A stretch of DNA of 49,473 nt from Acidobacteriota bacterium (GTDB lineage: Bacteria > Acidobacteriota > UBA6911 > RPQK01 > JADFOI01). Shown piece by piece: positions 1 through 7,826 of this stretch (the stretch's first letter is position 1; every line of letters starts with the position of its first letter). Both the position numbers and the translations under genes were made by a program. The notes below the pieces were generated by a model. The model worked only from the letters and a program-made list of their open reading frames with translations. It did not search any database and was not told the origin of the DNA. The DNA is taken from positions 1 through 49,473 of the forward strand of contig JADFOI010000006.1 in NCBI GenBank assembly GCA_022562935.1. The letters are read 5' to 3'.

Positions 1-111
1 GAGCACCCACACAACGAAGCCAACGAGCAATTTCACGGAACCGAGGCCAAACTTGAATGGAAGGAGTCTGATTCTGGTGTACCTCCAAAGGAACATGCCA
101 ATGAGCAGTAA
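1..111 (+). CDS. C-terminal end of an acidic protein, truncated by the window edge
   Basis: Frame 1 is open from the first base to TAA at 109-111 and gives 36 residues ending in KEHANEQ. The composition is hydrophilic and acidic and shows no recognisable domain. The next ORF begins with ATG at 101, inside this reading frame, which is the overlap expected of translationally coupled genes in a compact mobile element. The function is unknown. The lack of a visible start and the short length keep confidence low. Confidence 0.35.
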   Translation, partial: EHPHNEANEQFHGTEAKLEWKESDSGVPPKEHANEQ

Positions 112-286
112 TGCACACACATCAAGGACGAGGACGGAAAGGAAAAGCGCCACCGCAGGATTATGCCGGGCACAGGTGGTGTTTGCAATGGACGATGTTG
201 AAGGTGGGACACGGCTCTCAGGTGACGCATTGAGTGGGAGAATGGATGCTTCTAAGAACCGCATCCCAAACTGGAAATTGTATTAA
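101..286 (+). CDS. Small hypothetical protein of the mobile element
   Basis: A 61-residue ORF starts at ATG 101 and overlaps the stop of the preceding frame. The product is rich in Arg, Ser and Thr at its N-terminus (SRTRTERKSATAG) and has no motif I recognise. An in-frame ATG at 95 is an alternative start. It lies in the accessory region upstream of the integrase, so it may be an element-encoded small protein. It could also be a chance ORF, because no clear ribosome binding site precedes it. Confidence 0.3.
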   Translation: MSSNAHTSRTRTERKSATAGLCRAQVVFAMDDVEGGTRLSGDALSGRMDASKNRIPNWKLY

Positions 287-444
287 AGGGCAGTTCTTTT
301 GGGTAGGGCAGGAGGTAAGGGGAGAGGAAAGATGGTATTCGCATCCCCTGTTTTTGTAGGACGCTCAAGAAGGGGATCTGTTCCGGGGTTCCTCTCCGAA
401 CTGACGGGTGAAGGAGTCATCCTAGGGATGCCTTGCCCTATGCC

Positions 445-693
445 TTAAAACGTCGCTAACGGCAACGTCAGGCGATTTGTCAGTGGTTCTGAGGGGGTAG
501 GTGTTGAAATGGTGAATTTGAAGCGGATAAGGCGGAATATAAACTCCTCACTCTCAAGGTCGATGTCAGATTCGCAACCTTCGCATTGGAGGCTGCTGTT
601 ACGCCTTATCCATTTAATCGGCTTCTCTACCTGGCGACCACACTTAGCGCAAGTAATGGGCATCAGTTGGTCTTCAATTCGGTCTTTTGTCAT
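445..693 (-). CDS. Small zinc-ribbon-like protein
   Basis: An 82-residue product carries two CxxC pairs (CAKC and CEGC) about 20 residues apart, the arrangement of a small zinc ribbon. The intervening segment is basic (KPIKWIRRNS), and an acidic stretch (DIDLESEEF) follows. I chose ATG 693. GTG 747 and ATG 660 are alternatives, and none has a strong Shine-Dalgarno. Such proteins in integrated elements often bind nucleic acid, but the role here is not determined. It is antisense to its neighbours in the element. Confidence 0.5.
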   Translation of the reverse strand: MTKDRIEDQLMPITCAKCGRQVEKPIKWIRRNSSLQCEGCESDIDLESEEFIFRLIRFKFTISTPTPSEPLTNRLTLPLATF

Positions 694-1012
694 GGGTTGC
701 CATGAGTATAAATGACAAGCAAAAATTCTCCTATTTTTTTCTTGCACCGGTCGGGGGGTGGGTGTAGGATGGGAAATGGTAGATCAGAAAGGATTTCTTG
801 TGAACCTATAATCCACCAAGTACAATTTGAACCGCCCCAGTTGTTCTGTGCCTTTCTGGTCTACCAACTGAAAAGGGTTCATCACAGGATAGCCGGGGCA
901 CTCACAAGGTGGAGATCAAAAGCTGGCACGGGGTCGGCTTTTGGGAAGCGGACCCGAAGAGTGCTCCCACACCCTCCAGGCCCTGACCACCACAACACAA
1001 CGAGGTGTTGCA

Positions 1013-1201
1013 ATGGCTAAGCAAAACATACCCAAACAGTCTGACCGTGAGGCCCTGGAGGCAGTCCTTGCCGAGCAGCAGCTACACGACAAGCTGCAAA
1101 ACATCCTTGATTCAGACGATAAGGAACTGATCGTCGCCCTTGATGTAACGCTTGGTGCTCTCGAAAATATGCTGCCGGAAAAGGAAGGGGGTGGCCAATG
1201 A
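1013..1201 (+). CDS. Small helical protein of unknown function, mobile element
   Basis: A 62-residue, charged, probably all-helical protein (MAKQNIPKQSD...). ATG 1013 was preferred over the upstream in-frame ATG 941 because a GAGGTG ribosome-binding-like sequence lies just 5' of it. Its stop overlaps the ATG of the next gene (ATGA at 1198-1201), so the two are almost certainly one transcription unit. No family is recognised. The position between a zinc-ribbon ORF and an integrase suggests accessory cargo or a regulator of the element. Confidence 0.55.
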   Translation: MAKQNIPKQSDREALEAVLAEQQLHDKLQNILDSDDKELIVALDVTLGALENMLPEKEGGGQ

Positions 1202-1620
1202 GCGTGATTACAGGACCCTGGCTGAAAGAGCCCAGTCCCGCCCCGGAAAACCTCATGCCACCCTCTGGACTCGTTGATCGTGCATCAATCAAGAGGCTTG
1301 AGAAGGAATTGCGCGGGTTGGCTAAATTGGAAACGACCCCACCCTATCACCAGGATGACGTTCTGTATGCGATTGAGAAGGCCACCAAAATCCGTTACTG
1401 CTACGTCGTTAAAGGGAGTGAGTGGACAATCTGGGCGATGGAAAGAGCGGCGTGGTTAAACCTGAATAATTTTATGTGCTCACGTCGAAACAAGGTGGTT
1501 ATCGGGGCAAGAGACCAGGTTCGGGTAATGGACGAGGTCGATCTTCAACTTTCTCATGTGCCCCACATGGTTCCCGCTAAGCAGAGGCGGAAAACATACG
1601 CTGAATACTTTGGGTATTGA
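1198..1620 (+). CDS. Hypothetical protein, mobile element
   Basis: A 140-residue product translationally coupled to the preceding gene by a four-base overlap. The N-terminus is proline-rich. A lysine/arginine-rich helix (IKRLEKELRGLAKLE) follows, then a compact region with Trp, Tyr and Cys residues (IRYCYVVKGSEWTIWAMERAAWL), and a basic C-terminus. I do not recognise the family. It has no signal peptide or membrane segment. The integrase gene follows after about 180 bases. Confidence 0.55.
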   Translation: MSVITGPWLKEPSPAPENLMPPSGLVDRASIKRLEKELRGLAKLETTPPYHQDDVLYAIEKATKIRYCYVVKGSEWTIWAMERAAWLNLNNFMCSRRNKVVIGARDQVRVMDEVDLQLSHVPHMVPAKQRRKTYAEYFGY

Positions 1621-1707
1621 AGAAGAAACCCCCCCTAGCCCCGTGTTAAGGCAATATTCGGCCCTCCAAAATGGTAGGGCCGCCGGGGGCCAGGGGTTGT
1701 GGAAATT

Positions 1708-1809
1708 ATGACCGGAAAGTGGAAGCAAAATGGTGACGGAAGTTACGGCAAGCCCCTGGCCGTCTTTGGGCGGTCAGGGGGGAAGGAAGGAGCAGTAAAA
1801 TGGGAGTAA
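1708..1809 (+). CDS. Possible 33-residue peptide overlapping the integrase start
   Basis: ATG 1708 opens a frame encoding MTGKWKQNGDGSYGKPLAVF and ending at TAA 1807-1809, so it overlaps the integrase ATG by ten bases. The Gly/Lys-rich product has no known motif. A short ORF overlapping int could be a leader or a directionality-factor-like peptide, but this is only positional. A weak GGAAA precedes the ATG. Confidence 0.25.
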   Translation: MTGKWKQNGDGSYGKPLAVFGRSGGKEGAVKWE

Positions 1810-2972
1810 CAGTAAGAGAAAAAATCCAAGGCAGCAACGAATGGTGGGTGTTTATCGCCCACCAAGGCAGACGGACCAGCCGGAAGGTTGGGGATCGTAA
1901 AGCAGCAAGGGAAGCGGCCAGAAAGATCCAGGCCAGGTTGACCCTGGGGAAGGGGGCATTTCCTGATGTGAAGACAAAACCTCCGGCCCCTACGCTTCAG
2001 CAGTACTTCAAAACTTTCGAGAGGGCCTACAGAGCCACACTAAAACCGAAGACTTGGGCCTGTTACGAAGGTAACATGAGGGTCCACGCTCTGCCTAAGC
2101 TCGGGAGTCTGTGCCTGGATGAAGTAACGCGACCCAAGATGAAAGAGTTTGTTGCAGAGCTGGTAGAAAAGGGGCTCGCCCGAGATACAATCCGGTTAAT
2201 TCTGGCTGTGCTTGGAATAGTCTACAACCAGGCCGTTGAAGACAAGGTAGTGAGTGAGAATCCGGCCCAAAGACTTGGAACCTTTTATCGCCAGGCCCCG
2301 GTCAAACATGAGGAAATCACGCCCCTAACAGAAAGGGAATCCTTGCTCTTTCTCGGGACCACACTGAAGTATGAGCCTAAGCGATACCCCTTGTTTCTCT
2401 GCGCACTTCATACAGGGATGAGGTCCGGGGAGCTGGCCGGTATCCAATGGCCCGACGTTGACTGGCACGGGAAGTTCCTTGAGGTCCGTCGCCAGATTGT
2501 CCTTGGGGAGGTCATGAGCGTGAAGACAAAAAGTGGCAGGAGGAGGGTGGATTTATCGGACGACCTATTGGAAGCATTGGGCAACCTTCGCCGGCAGATG
2601 CAGGAAGAGGCGATGAGAGAGGGCAGGAATGAAATCCCGATATGGGTGTTCGCCAACACGCGGGGCAGTTTCCTGGATATGGCTAACGCGAAGCGGTATT
2701 ACTTCAAGCGGGTACTCCACAAGGCTGGCCTGAGGGACATCCGGTTCCACGACCTGAGACACACATTTGCCAGCCAGCTCCTGTGCAACGGGGCGAACAT
2801 CCTCTACGTCTCCAAGCAGCTTGGTCATGCAAACCCGCAGGTCACCATGCGAATTTACTCCCATTGGATTCCTAATGATAACCAGCGTGAGGTGATGAAT
2901 CGGCTCCCGTCTCTTAACAGAAGATTGTCGCTGACCGGCGACAATTCAAAGACCGAGAAGGTGGTGGTGTAA
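1800..2972 (+). CDS. Tyrosine-family site-specific integrase
   Basis: The 390-residue protein has three parts. An N-terminal arm-binding region lies at about residues 1-55, with an aromatic patch NEWWVFIAHQGRR. A SAM-like core-binding domain spans about 64-165. The C-terminal catalytic domain carries the tyrosine recombinase residues: Arg208 (TGMRSGEL), a Lys near 242-244, His317 and Arg320 (HDLRHTF), His343 (LGH) and the Tyr353 nucleophile (RIYSHW). All are present, so it should be active. It would catalyse integration or excision of the element to its left. A GGAAGGAG ribosome site lies about ten bases before ATG 1800. An intrinsic terminator and tandem direct repeats follow it, the usual place for the attachment site. 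Confidence 0.93.
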   Translation: MGVTVREKIQGSNEWWVFIAHQGRRTSRKVGDRKAAREAARKIQARLTLGKGAFPDVKTKPPAPTLQQYFKTFERAYRATLKPKTWACYEGNMRVHALPKLGSLCLDEVTRPKMKEFVAELVEKGLARDTIRLILAVLGIVYNQAVEDKVVSENPAQRLGTFYRQAPVKHEEITPLTERESLLFLGTTLKYEPKRYPLFLCALHTGMRSGELAGIQWPDVDWHGKFLEVRRQIVLGEVMSVKTKSGRRRVDLSDDLLEALGNLRRQMQEEAMREGRNEIPIWVFANTRGSFLDMANAKRYYFKRVLHKAGLRDIRFHDLRHTFASQLLCNGANILYVSKQLGHANPQVTMRIYSHWIPNDNQREVMNRLPSLNRRLSLTGDNSKTEKVVV

Positions 2973-2990
2973 CCCCCTTTTTTACCCAAA

Positions 2991-3012
2991 ATCTGCACCC
3001 TATCTGCACCCA
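2991..3012 (+). repeat. Tandem direct repeat behind the integrase, possible att-arm sites
   Basis: Two copies of ATCTGCACCC lie 11 bases apart just after the integrase stop. Directly repeated short sites next to int are typical arm-type binding sites. The second copy also forms the left arm of the terminator hairpin. No target-gene duplication is visible to fix the crossover point. Confidence 0.4.
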
Positions 3013-3045
3013 GGGCTTTTGGAGGAGGTCCTGGGTGCCTTTTTG
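3006..3045 (+). terminator. Rho-independent terminator of the integrase
   Basis: GCACCCAGG at 3006-3014 pairs perfectly with CCTGGGTGC at 3030-3038 (9-bp stem, 15-base loop). TTTTT follows at 3040-3044. It sits 34 bases after the integrase stop. Confidence 0.8.
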
Positions 3046-3270
3046 TATCTGGATAACTCATTACAATTAAAGGGTTTGTATCGGTGAAGACAAAGGAATT
3101 CACTGGCTGTACACTCTGATGGTCAATAGGGGAGTAAGAGCCAGAAGACTGAGTAATCCAAGGTTGTCTGATGACAACATCCTGAAAGTTTAACAGTCCA
3201 GAAGCGGAATCGGTAGGTGCGAGGGTGGGTTCTACTCCCCCAAGACCGGATTGCATGGTAGGCTTTTCCC

Positions 3271-3822
3271 ATGGGGAGACTTCTTGCCGTTATCGTCCTT
3301 TTGTGCACAGTTTGTCCCCTTGAGGGAGGCAGAACTTTGCGCATTGGTGGCAAGGACTTTTCCTTTTCCATTACTGAGCCCGAGGGCTGGACGATTGATT
3401 TTGCAGCCGCCCAACAGATTGCCAACTTCGTGATGTACCCCATGAACACCACATGGCGGGAGTCTGAAGTCGTTGCTTTCGCCCGCTTTCTTCCCAAAGG
3501 GACCCAGGAGACCCTGGAGGTTTTTCTGGAAAACAAACTGAAGGAATTTCAGCAGCGCTGTCCCTTCTACGAAACCGGGGATGTGAAACTGGAATTGAGC
3601 GGTGGGCCAACCTTTGTGGCAAAAGCCTTTCACTGTCCGAGTATGCGGCACGAGATTGTTGCTGTTACCGAGGTTCCGGGTTTCTTTATCACCTTTGTTC
3701 TCTCTTCGAATCAGAGGAATCGGCTCCAGGGTGCTCTTTCTCCCTTCCGAGAACTACTCTCCTCCTTTCTCTGGGTTCCCCGTAAATCTGAAAGCGAACA
3801 GCCGGCCGAGGACAAGCGGTAA
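3271..3822 (+). CDS. Exported hypothetical protein
   Basis: A 183-residue protein with an N-terminal signal-peptide-like segment (MGRLLAVIVLLCTVCPLEGG), so it is probably periplasmic. The mature part contains ISITEPEGW-type beta strands. It resembles small exported proteins that carry a 'PEGW' start to a lipid- or stress-associated fold, but I cannot assign a family. Two Cys (CPFYE and HCPSM) could form a disulfide. ATG 3271 is preceded by GGTAGG at good spacing. The gene lies alone between the integrase terminator and a repeat-rich region. Confidence 0.7.
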   Translation: MGRLLAVIVLLCTVCPLEGGRTLRIGGKDFSFSITEPEGWTIDFAAAQQIANFVMYPMNTTWRESEVVAFARFLPKGTQETLEVFLENKLKEFQQRCPFYETGDVKLELSGGPTFVAKAFHCPSMRHEIVAVTEVPGFFITFVLSSNQRNRLQGALSPFRELLSSFLWVPRKSESEQPAEDKR

Positions 3823-3835
3823 CCTGAGGGCTGGC

Positions 3836-3892
3836 CCGCGGGCTAAAGCCCGCGGCTCTGACTGCGTCTTACCACGATGAGCAGGCGCCATC
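3836..3892. repeat. Family-3 palindromic repeat, copy 1
   Basis: CCGCGGGCTAAAGCCCGCGG at 3836-3855 is a perfect 9-bp-arm palindrome with an AA loop. It is followed by CTCTGACTGCGTCTTACCAC and GCAGGCGCCATC. The same head and tail recur at 43282-43338, with head substitutions that keep the stem paired. It lies immediately 3' of the exported-protein gene and could act as a transcript-end hairpin. Confidence 0.75.
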
Positions 3893-3921
3893 GTTAGTTT
3901 TTATTGCCGGTGAGGTGTTCC

Positions 3922-4068
3922 AGCCCGTATTTCTCACACCCAATTTACTGCGGCGGCGGATATGGCCGCGTCCACAGTGTTCCGCGACCCGCAAAAGCGG
4001 GCCACGCGCCTTGTATCCACAGCCATCTCCCCCGCCTCGTTACAATCAAGTGTGAGAAATGCGGGCTA
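3922..4068. repeat. Family-1 inverted-repeat element, copy A
   Basis: The left arm AGCCCGTATTTCTCACACC (3922-3940) is complementary to the right arm TGTGAGAAATGCGGGCTA (4051-4068), with one mismatch in the overlap. The inside carries the family core GCGACCCGCAAAAGCGGG. The right arm encodes the last residues (ISHT) of metF on the minus strand, and the metF TGA is at 4046-4048. Confidence 0.8.
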
Positions 4069-4933
4069 GGGCGGGTTGAATCTGCTCCATGATTTCGGCA
4101 ATGTGAAAGTACTGATTGAGCACGTAAAAGTGAATACCTGCAACGCCGTGGGCGAGTAGATCCTGCGCCTGAGCAACGGTGTGGCGAATACCGATTTCGT
4201 GTACTTTTCCCTGGTCATCGCCTGCCTGAGTCAGCTTGTGAAGGAGTTCCGTGGGAATACTGGAGCCGCAGATTCGGGTAATCCGCTTGATTTGCTCTGC
4301 ATTCAAGATCGGCAAAAGTCCGGGGACGATGGGTTTCTTGATGCCGACCGCTCGACATCGCTCCACGAATTCATAAAAGAACCGGTTGTCATAAAAAAGC
4401 TGAGTGATGACAAGATCGGCACCAGCATCCACTTTTCTCTTTAGATGTTTCAGATCGGTTTCCCAATCGGGCGCTTCAATGTGTTTCTCCGGGTAACCGG
4501 CTACGGCAATTCCGAACCCTCCGAATTTCCGAACCTGTTCCACCAATTCATTACCGTACCGATAACCTCCTTGGTGTGGCTTGAATTCCGTTTCCCCTTG
4601 AGGGGGGTCTCCACGCAGAGCGACGATGTTCTCGATGTTCTCTTTACGGATGTCGTGCAGAAGTTGGGCGATTTCCTCTCGGGTACTTCCGACGCAGGTG
4701 AGATGATGGGCGACGTCTTTTCCGAAGATGTTCCGAATCTTGGAAACGACTTGCAGGGTACGATCTCGGGTCGTCCCTAAGGCCCCGTAAGTCACCGTCA
4801 AGAAGGAGGGTTGCAAGGCAATGAGCTTAGGCAGCCGCTCTTCGAGTTTGGCCAGACCCAGATCGCTTTGGGGAGGGAATAACTCGAAGGAAACCACGGG
4901 ATCGCCGCTGGCAAAAAAATCAGGAAATTTCAT
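4046..4933 (-). CDS. metF: 5,10-methylenetetrahydrofolate reductase
   Basis: A 295-residue TIM-barrel flavoprotein that reduces 5,10-methylene-THF to 5-methyl-THF for methionine synthesis. The sequence shows the family start VSFELFPPQSD (catalytic Glu in FE), TVTYGALGTTRDRT, HLTCVGSTREEI, NIVALRGDPP, and TQLFYDNRFFYEFVERC. The length matches bacterial MetF. It is divergent from trkA with a 71-bp gap. The last four residues and stop come from the arm of a palindromic repeat, so the native C-terminus may have been replaced. Confidence 0.95.
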   Translation of the reverse strand: MKFPDFFASGDPVVSFELFPPQSDLGLAKLEERLPKLIALQPSFLTVTYGALGTTRDRTLQVVSKIRNIFGKDVAHHLTCVGSTREEIAQLLHDIRKENIENIVALRGDPPQGETEFKPHQGGYRYGNELVEQVRKFGGFGIAVAGYPEKHIEAPDWETDLKHLKRKVDAGADLVITQLFYDNRFFYEFVERCRAVGIKKPIVPGLLPILNAEQIKRITRICGSSIPTELLHKLTQAGDDQGKVHEIGIRHTVAQAQDLLAHGVAGIHFYVLNQYFHIAEIMEQIQPALARISHT

Positions 4934-5004
4934 CCCCGTTCATCATACCAACATGGAAAGCCCTTTGCGGCAATTGATTTTTCCATGTATTCTCCAGGAT
5001 TCCA

Positions 5005-6381
5005 ATGCGAATTCTGATCTTGGGCGGCGGTGCTGTGGGGACTCTGGTGGCACGGCGCCTGATACGAGAGAAAAACGAAGTCGTCATCGTGGAAGACAGC
5101 GAGGAGCGGTGTGTCGAACTCGAGGAAATTCTTGATGCCAAGATTATTCGAGGGAGTGCCAGCAGCATCCGTGTCCTGAAAAAAGCGGGTCTTGGTGAGG
5201 CGGAGATGCTCATCGCGGTGACCAACAGCGACGAAGCCAATCTCCTGGGGTGTCTGATTGCTCAGGTTCACTCGGAGATCAAAATCAAAGTGGCCCGCCT
5301 TCGCACCCATGAGGTCGATCACTGGCAATCCATTTGCAGCAGTGACATCCTGAATATTGACTTGGTGATCCATCCGGATCGCGAGACCGCCGACCGCATC
5401 CTGCGGGTGGTTGGCCTACCTGGAATTTCAGAAATCCTGGATTTTGCCGAAGGAAGAGTGAAATTAATCGGAACCAACGTCACCCAGGACAGTTGGGTGG
5501 TGGGTAAGAGCATGGCCGACCTGGAGAAATATGGGCCTCCAAAAAATTCTCTGGTGGCCATGGTCTTCCGAGGGCAACAGGTCATCGTTCCCCGAGGAGA
5601 GGATCGACTCCGAGTTGGGGATCACGTTTACATTGTGCTCCCCGCTGACAAGATGTCTGAAACCCTTGAGTTTATGGGTATTCCGGAAGCTAGCCGGGTC
5701 AAACGCGTCTTCATCGTAGGGGGCAAGCAAATCGGCATTGAAGTTGCTCTGCAACTGGAGGAAATGGATGTTCAGGTAAAACTCTTTGAACGTGACCTGG
5801 CTCGTTGCGAGAAGATCTCTGGCCTGGTGGAAACCACCGTGGTGGTTCATGCTGACGGGAGCGATCAGCAAACCCTGGTGGAGGAAAATATTGAGGGCAT
5901 TGACGCTTTTCTGGCACTGACGGGAGATGATGAGGAGAACATTATCGCATCACTGCTGGCCAAGCGTGTGGGAGCTCGAAAAGCGATTGCACTGGTGAAT
6001 CGGCTGGACTTTGTACCTATGGCGCAGTTGTTGGGGATCAACTCGATCTTCAGCAGCCGGTTGGTGGTGGTCGATCGAATCCTGCAGTTTGTTCGTAAGG
6101 GGCATGTCCTTTCGGTGACCACCTTACGTGAAGAAGAGGCCGAAGCCATCGAGCTGGTGGCTACTCCCGGCGCACGATTTTTAGGAAAGCAGCTGAAGGA
6201 TCTCCATCTGCCTCGTGGTGCGATCGTGGGAGCTATCGTGCGGCCCTCCGGAAAAGTGATCATCCCCCGGGGCGATGCCATCATCCAGGCGGGTGACCGG
6301 GTCATCTTCTTCTGTTTGGAAAACTTGGTGCCCGAACTTGAGGCGGCTTTTATTGGGGACCTTGAAAGAGGAAAGGCGTGA
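5005..6381 (+). CDS. trkA: Trk potassium-uptake regulatory subunit TrkA
   Basis: A 458-residue cytoplasmic NAD(H)-binding regulator of the TrkH channel. It has the duplicated RCK architecture. RCK_N 1 starts with ILILGGGAVGTLVARRL, followed by a TrkA_C domain near 140-220. RCK_N 2 starts with VFIVGGKQIGIEVAL near 233, and the final TrkA_C contains ARFLGKQLKDLHLPRGAIVGAIVR. The length is that of full-length proteobacterial-type TrkA. ATG 5005 follows an AGGA. Its stop overlaps the trkH start (GTGA), so the pair is co-translated. Confidence 0.95.
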   Translation: MRILILGGGAVGTLVARRLIREKNEVVIVEDSEERCVELEEILDAKIIRGSASSIRVLKKAGLGEAEMLIAVTNSDEANLLGCLIAQVHSEIKIKVARLRTHEVDHWQSICSSDILNIDLVIHPDRETADRILRVVGLPGISEILDFAEGRVKLIGTNVTQDSWVVGKSMADLEKYGPPKNSLVAMVFRGQQVIVPRGEDRLRVGDHVYIVLPADKMSETLEFMGIPEASRVKRVFIVGGKQIGIEVALQLEEMDVQVKLFERDLARCEKISGLVETTVVVHADGSDQQTLVEENIEGIDAFLALTGDDEENIIASLLAKRVGARKAIALVNRLDFVPMAQLLGINSIFSSRLVVVDRILQFVRKGHVLSVTTLREEEAEAIELVATPGARFLGKQLKDLHLPRGAIVGAIVRPSGKVIIPRGDAIIQAGDRVIFFCLENLVPELEAAFIGDLERGKA

Positions 6382-7826
6382 TCCGTTGGCGCAATATTCT
6401 GCAAATCGCGGGATACTTTATCCTGGCCTTGGCAGCGAGTTTAGGCCTGGTCGTGCTCTTTGCCCTTTTTCATGACGATGACGGTTTCAATGCACTGGTT
6501 CTGGCCACACTGATTGCAGTAGGTCTGGGAGGTTGTCTTTGCCTGGCTTGCCGCTGTTCTCCCCGGCAAATCTCCAACCGGGAAGGAATTCTGCTGGTCA
6601 TCATCACCTGGGTGACTGCCGGCGTCATTGGGGCCTTACCCTTTTACTTCTCGGCCCACTTTGGAAATTTCACCGATGCCTTTTTTGAGTCGATCTCCGG
6701 GTTCACCACCACCGGAGCCACCATTTTGGAGGACATCGAAGCCCTGCCCAGGAGCCTGCTTTTATGGAGATCCCTTACTCACTGGATCGGAGGAATGGGG
6801 ATCATTCTATTGGGGATCGCCATACTTCCTCTTATCGGTACCGGCGGGATGGAGCTTTATCGAGCAGAGTTCTCGGGTGCCCGTTCTGAAAGACTGACTC
6901 CCCGAATCGCCGAGACTGCCTTGGCGCTGTGGAAGCTCTACCTGGCGTTTAGTCTGGCTGAATTTCTTGCCTTATGGGCGGCCGGGATGGATTATTTTGA
7001 GGCCATTTGCCATACCTTCTCCACCATGGCAACAGGGGGATTCTCTACCCGAAATACCAGCATAGAAAGTTTTGCCAGCCCCACAATTGAATTCATCATC
7101 ATCTTTTTCATGATAGTGGCAGGAATTAACTTCACACAGCACTATCGCCTCCTGATGGAGCGGCGTCCCAGGGCTTTTTTCACAGATTATGAAACTCGAT
7201 TCTACTTTGTGCTCCTGGGGGCAGCCACGGCTGCCGTAACCTTTACCCTCAGCTTTAGTTCCGCTAACTTTTTTGAGGCCATCCGGGTTGCTCTGTTCCA
7301 GGTGGTGTCGATCATGACCACCACCGGCTTTTCCACGGCCAATTTTGGGCTGTGGAGTCCTTTCGCCCAATTGGTGCTCTTGGCCTTGATGTTTGCCGGC
7401 GGTTGCACCGGGTCAACGGCCGGAGGGATGAAAGTGGCCAGGATTTTTCTGCTTTTTCGGGTGGTGTCGCGTGAATTTCGGCGCATTGTGGAGCGACGGG
7501 GGATTTTTGCTATTCGCTTCAACCGAGAAGCGGTGAGCGAGAGCACGGTTCAGAGCCTTCTCAACCTGGTTTACATCGCTTTCTTGATCAATTTCGCCGC
7601 CTGTATGGCCCTCACAGCTCTAGGCGTGGATGTGTTCACGGCCATCTCAGCGGTTGCCGCCTCTATGTTTAACATCGGGCCCGGGTTGGGTAGGGTCGGA
7701 CCCTCTGAAACTTATGGGCATTTGCCCCACTTGGCGAAGTGGGTGTTGAGCTTTTGCATGCTGGCGGGACGACTGGAGTATTACACTTTACTGGTTTTGT
7801 TCACGGGAGCCTTCTGGAGGAAGTAA
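6378..7826 (+). CDS. trkH: Trk potassium transporter membrane subunit TrkH
   Basis: A 482-residue polytopic K+ channel protein. All four selectivity-filter-like P-loops with a central glycine are visible: SGFTTTGAT, ATGGFSTRN, TTTGFSTANF and NIGPGLGRVG. The family segment HWIGGMGIILLGIAILPLIG is intact. GTG 6378 overlaps the trkA stop by four bases. The last 26 bases overlap the 3' end of dnaG on the opposite strand. Confidence 0.95.
   Translation: MIRWRNILQIAGYFILALAASLGLVVLFALFHDDDGFNALVLATLIAVGLGGCLCLACRCSPRQISNREGILLVIITWVTAGVIGALPFYFSAHFGNFTDAFFESISGFTTTGATILEDIEALPRSLLLWRSLTHWIGGMGIILLGIAILPLIGTGGMELYRAEFSGARSERLTPRIAETALALWKLYLAFSLAEFLALWAAGMDYFEAICHTFSTMATGGFSTRNTSIESFASPTIEFIIIFFMIVAGINFTQHYRLLMERRPRAFFTDYETRFYFVLLGAATAAVTFTLSFSSANFFEAIRVALFQVVSIMTTTGFSTANFGLWSPFAQLVLLALMFAGGCTGSTAGGMKVARIFLLFRVVSREFRRIVERRGIFAIRFNREAVSESTVQSLLNLVYIAFLINFAACMALTALGVDVFTAISAVAASMFNIGPGLGRVGPSETYGHLPHLAKWVLSFCMLAGRLEYYTLLVLFTGAFWRK

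Noticed and set aside
925-940. Second sigma54-type promoter (TGGCACGGGGTCGGC)
   Set aside because: The GG-N10-GC spacing fits, but the -12 block is poor and no activator site or logical target is nearby.
712-1020. Open frame of 102 codons upstream of the small helical gene
   Set aside because: No ribosome site, unusual composition, and it overlaps the region that should hold promoters for the flanking genes.
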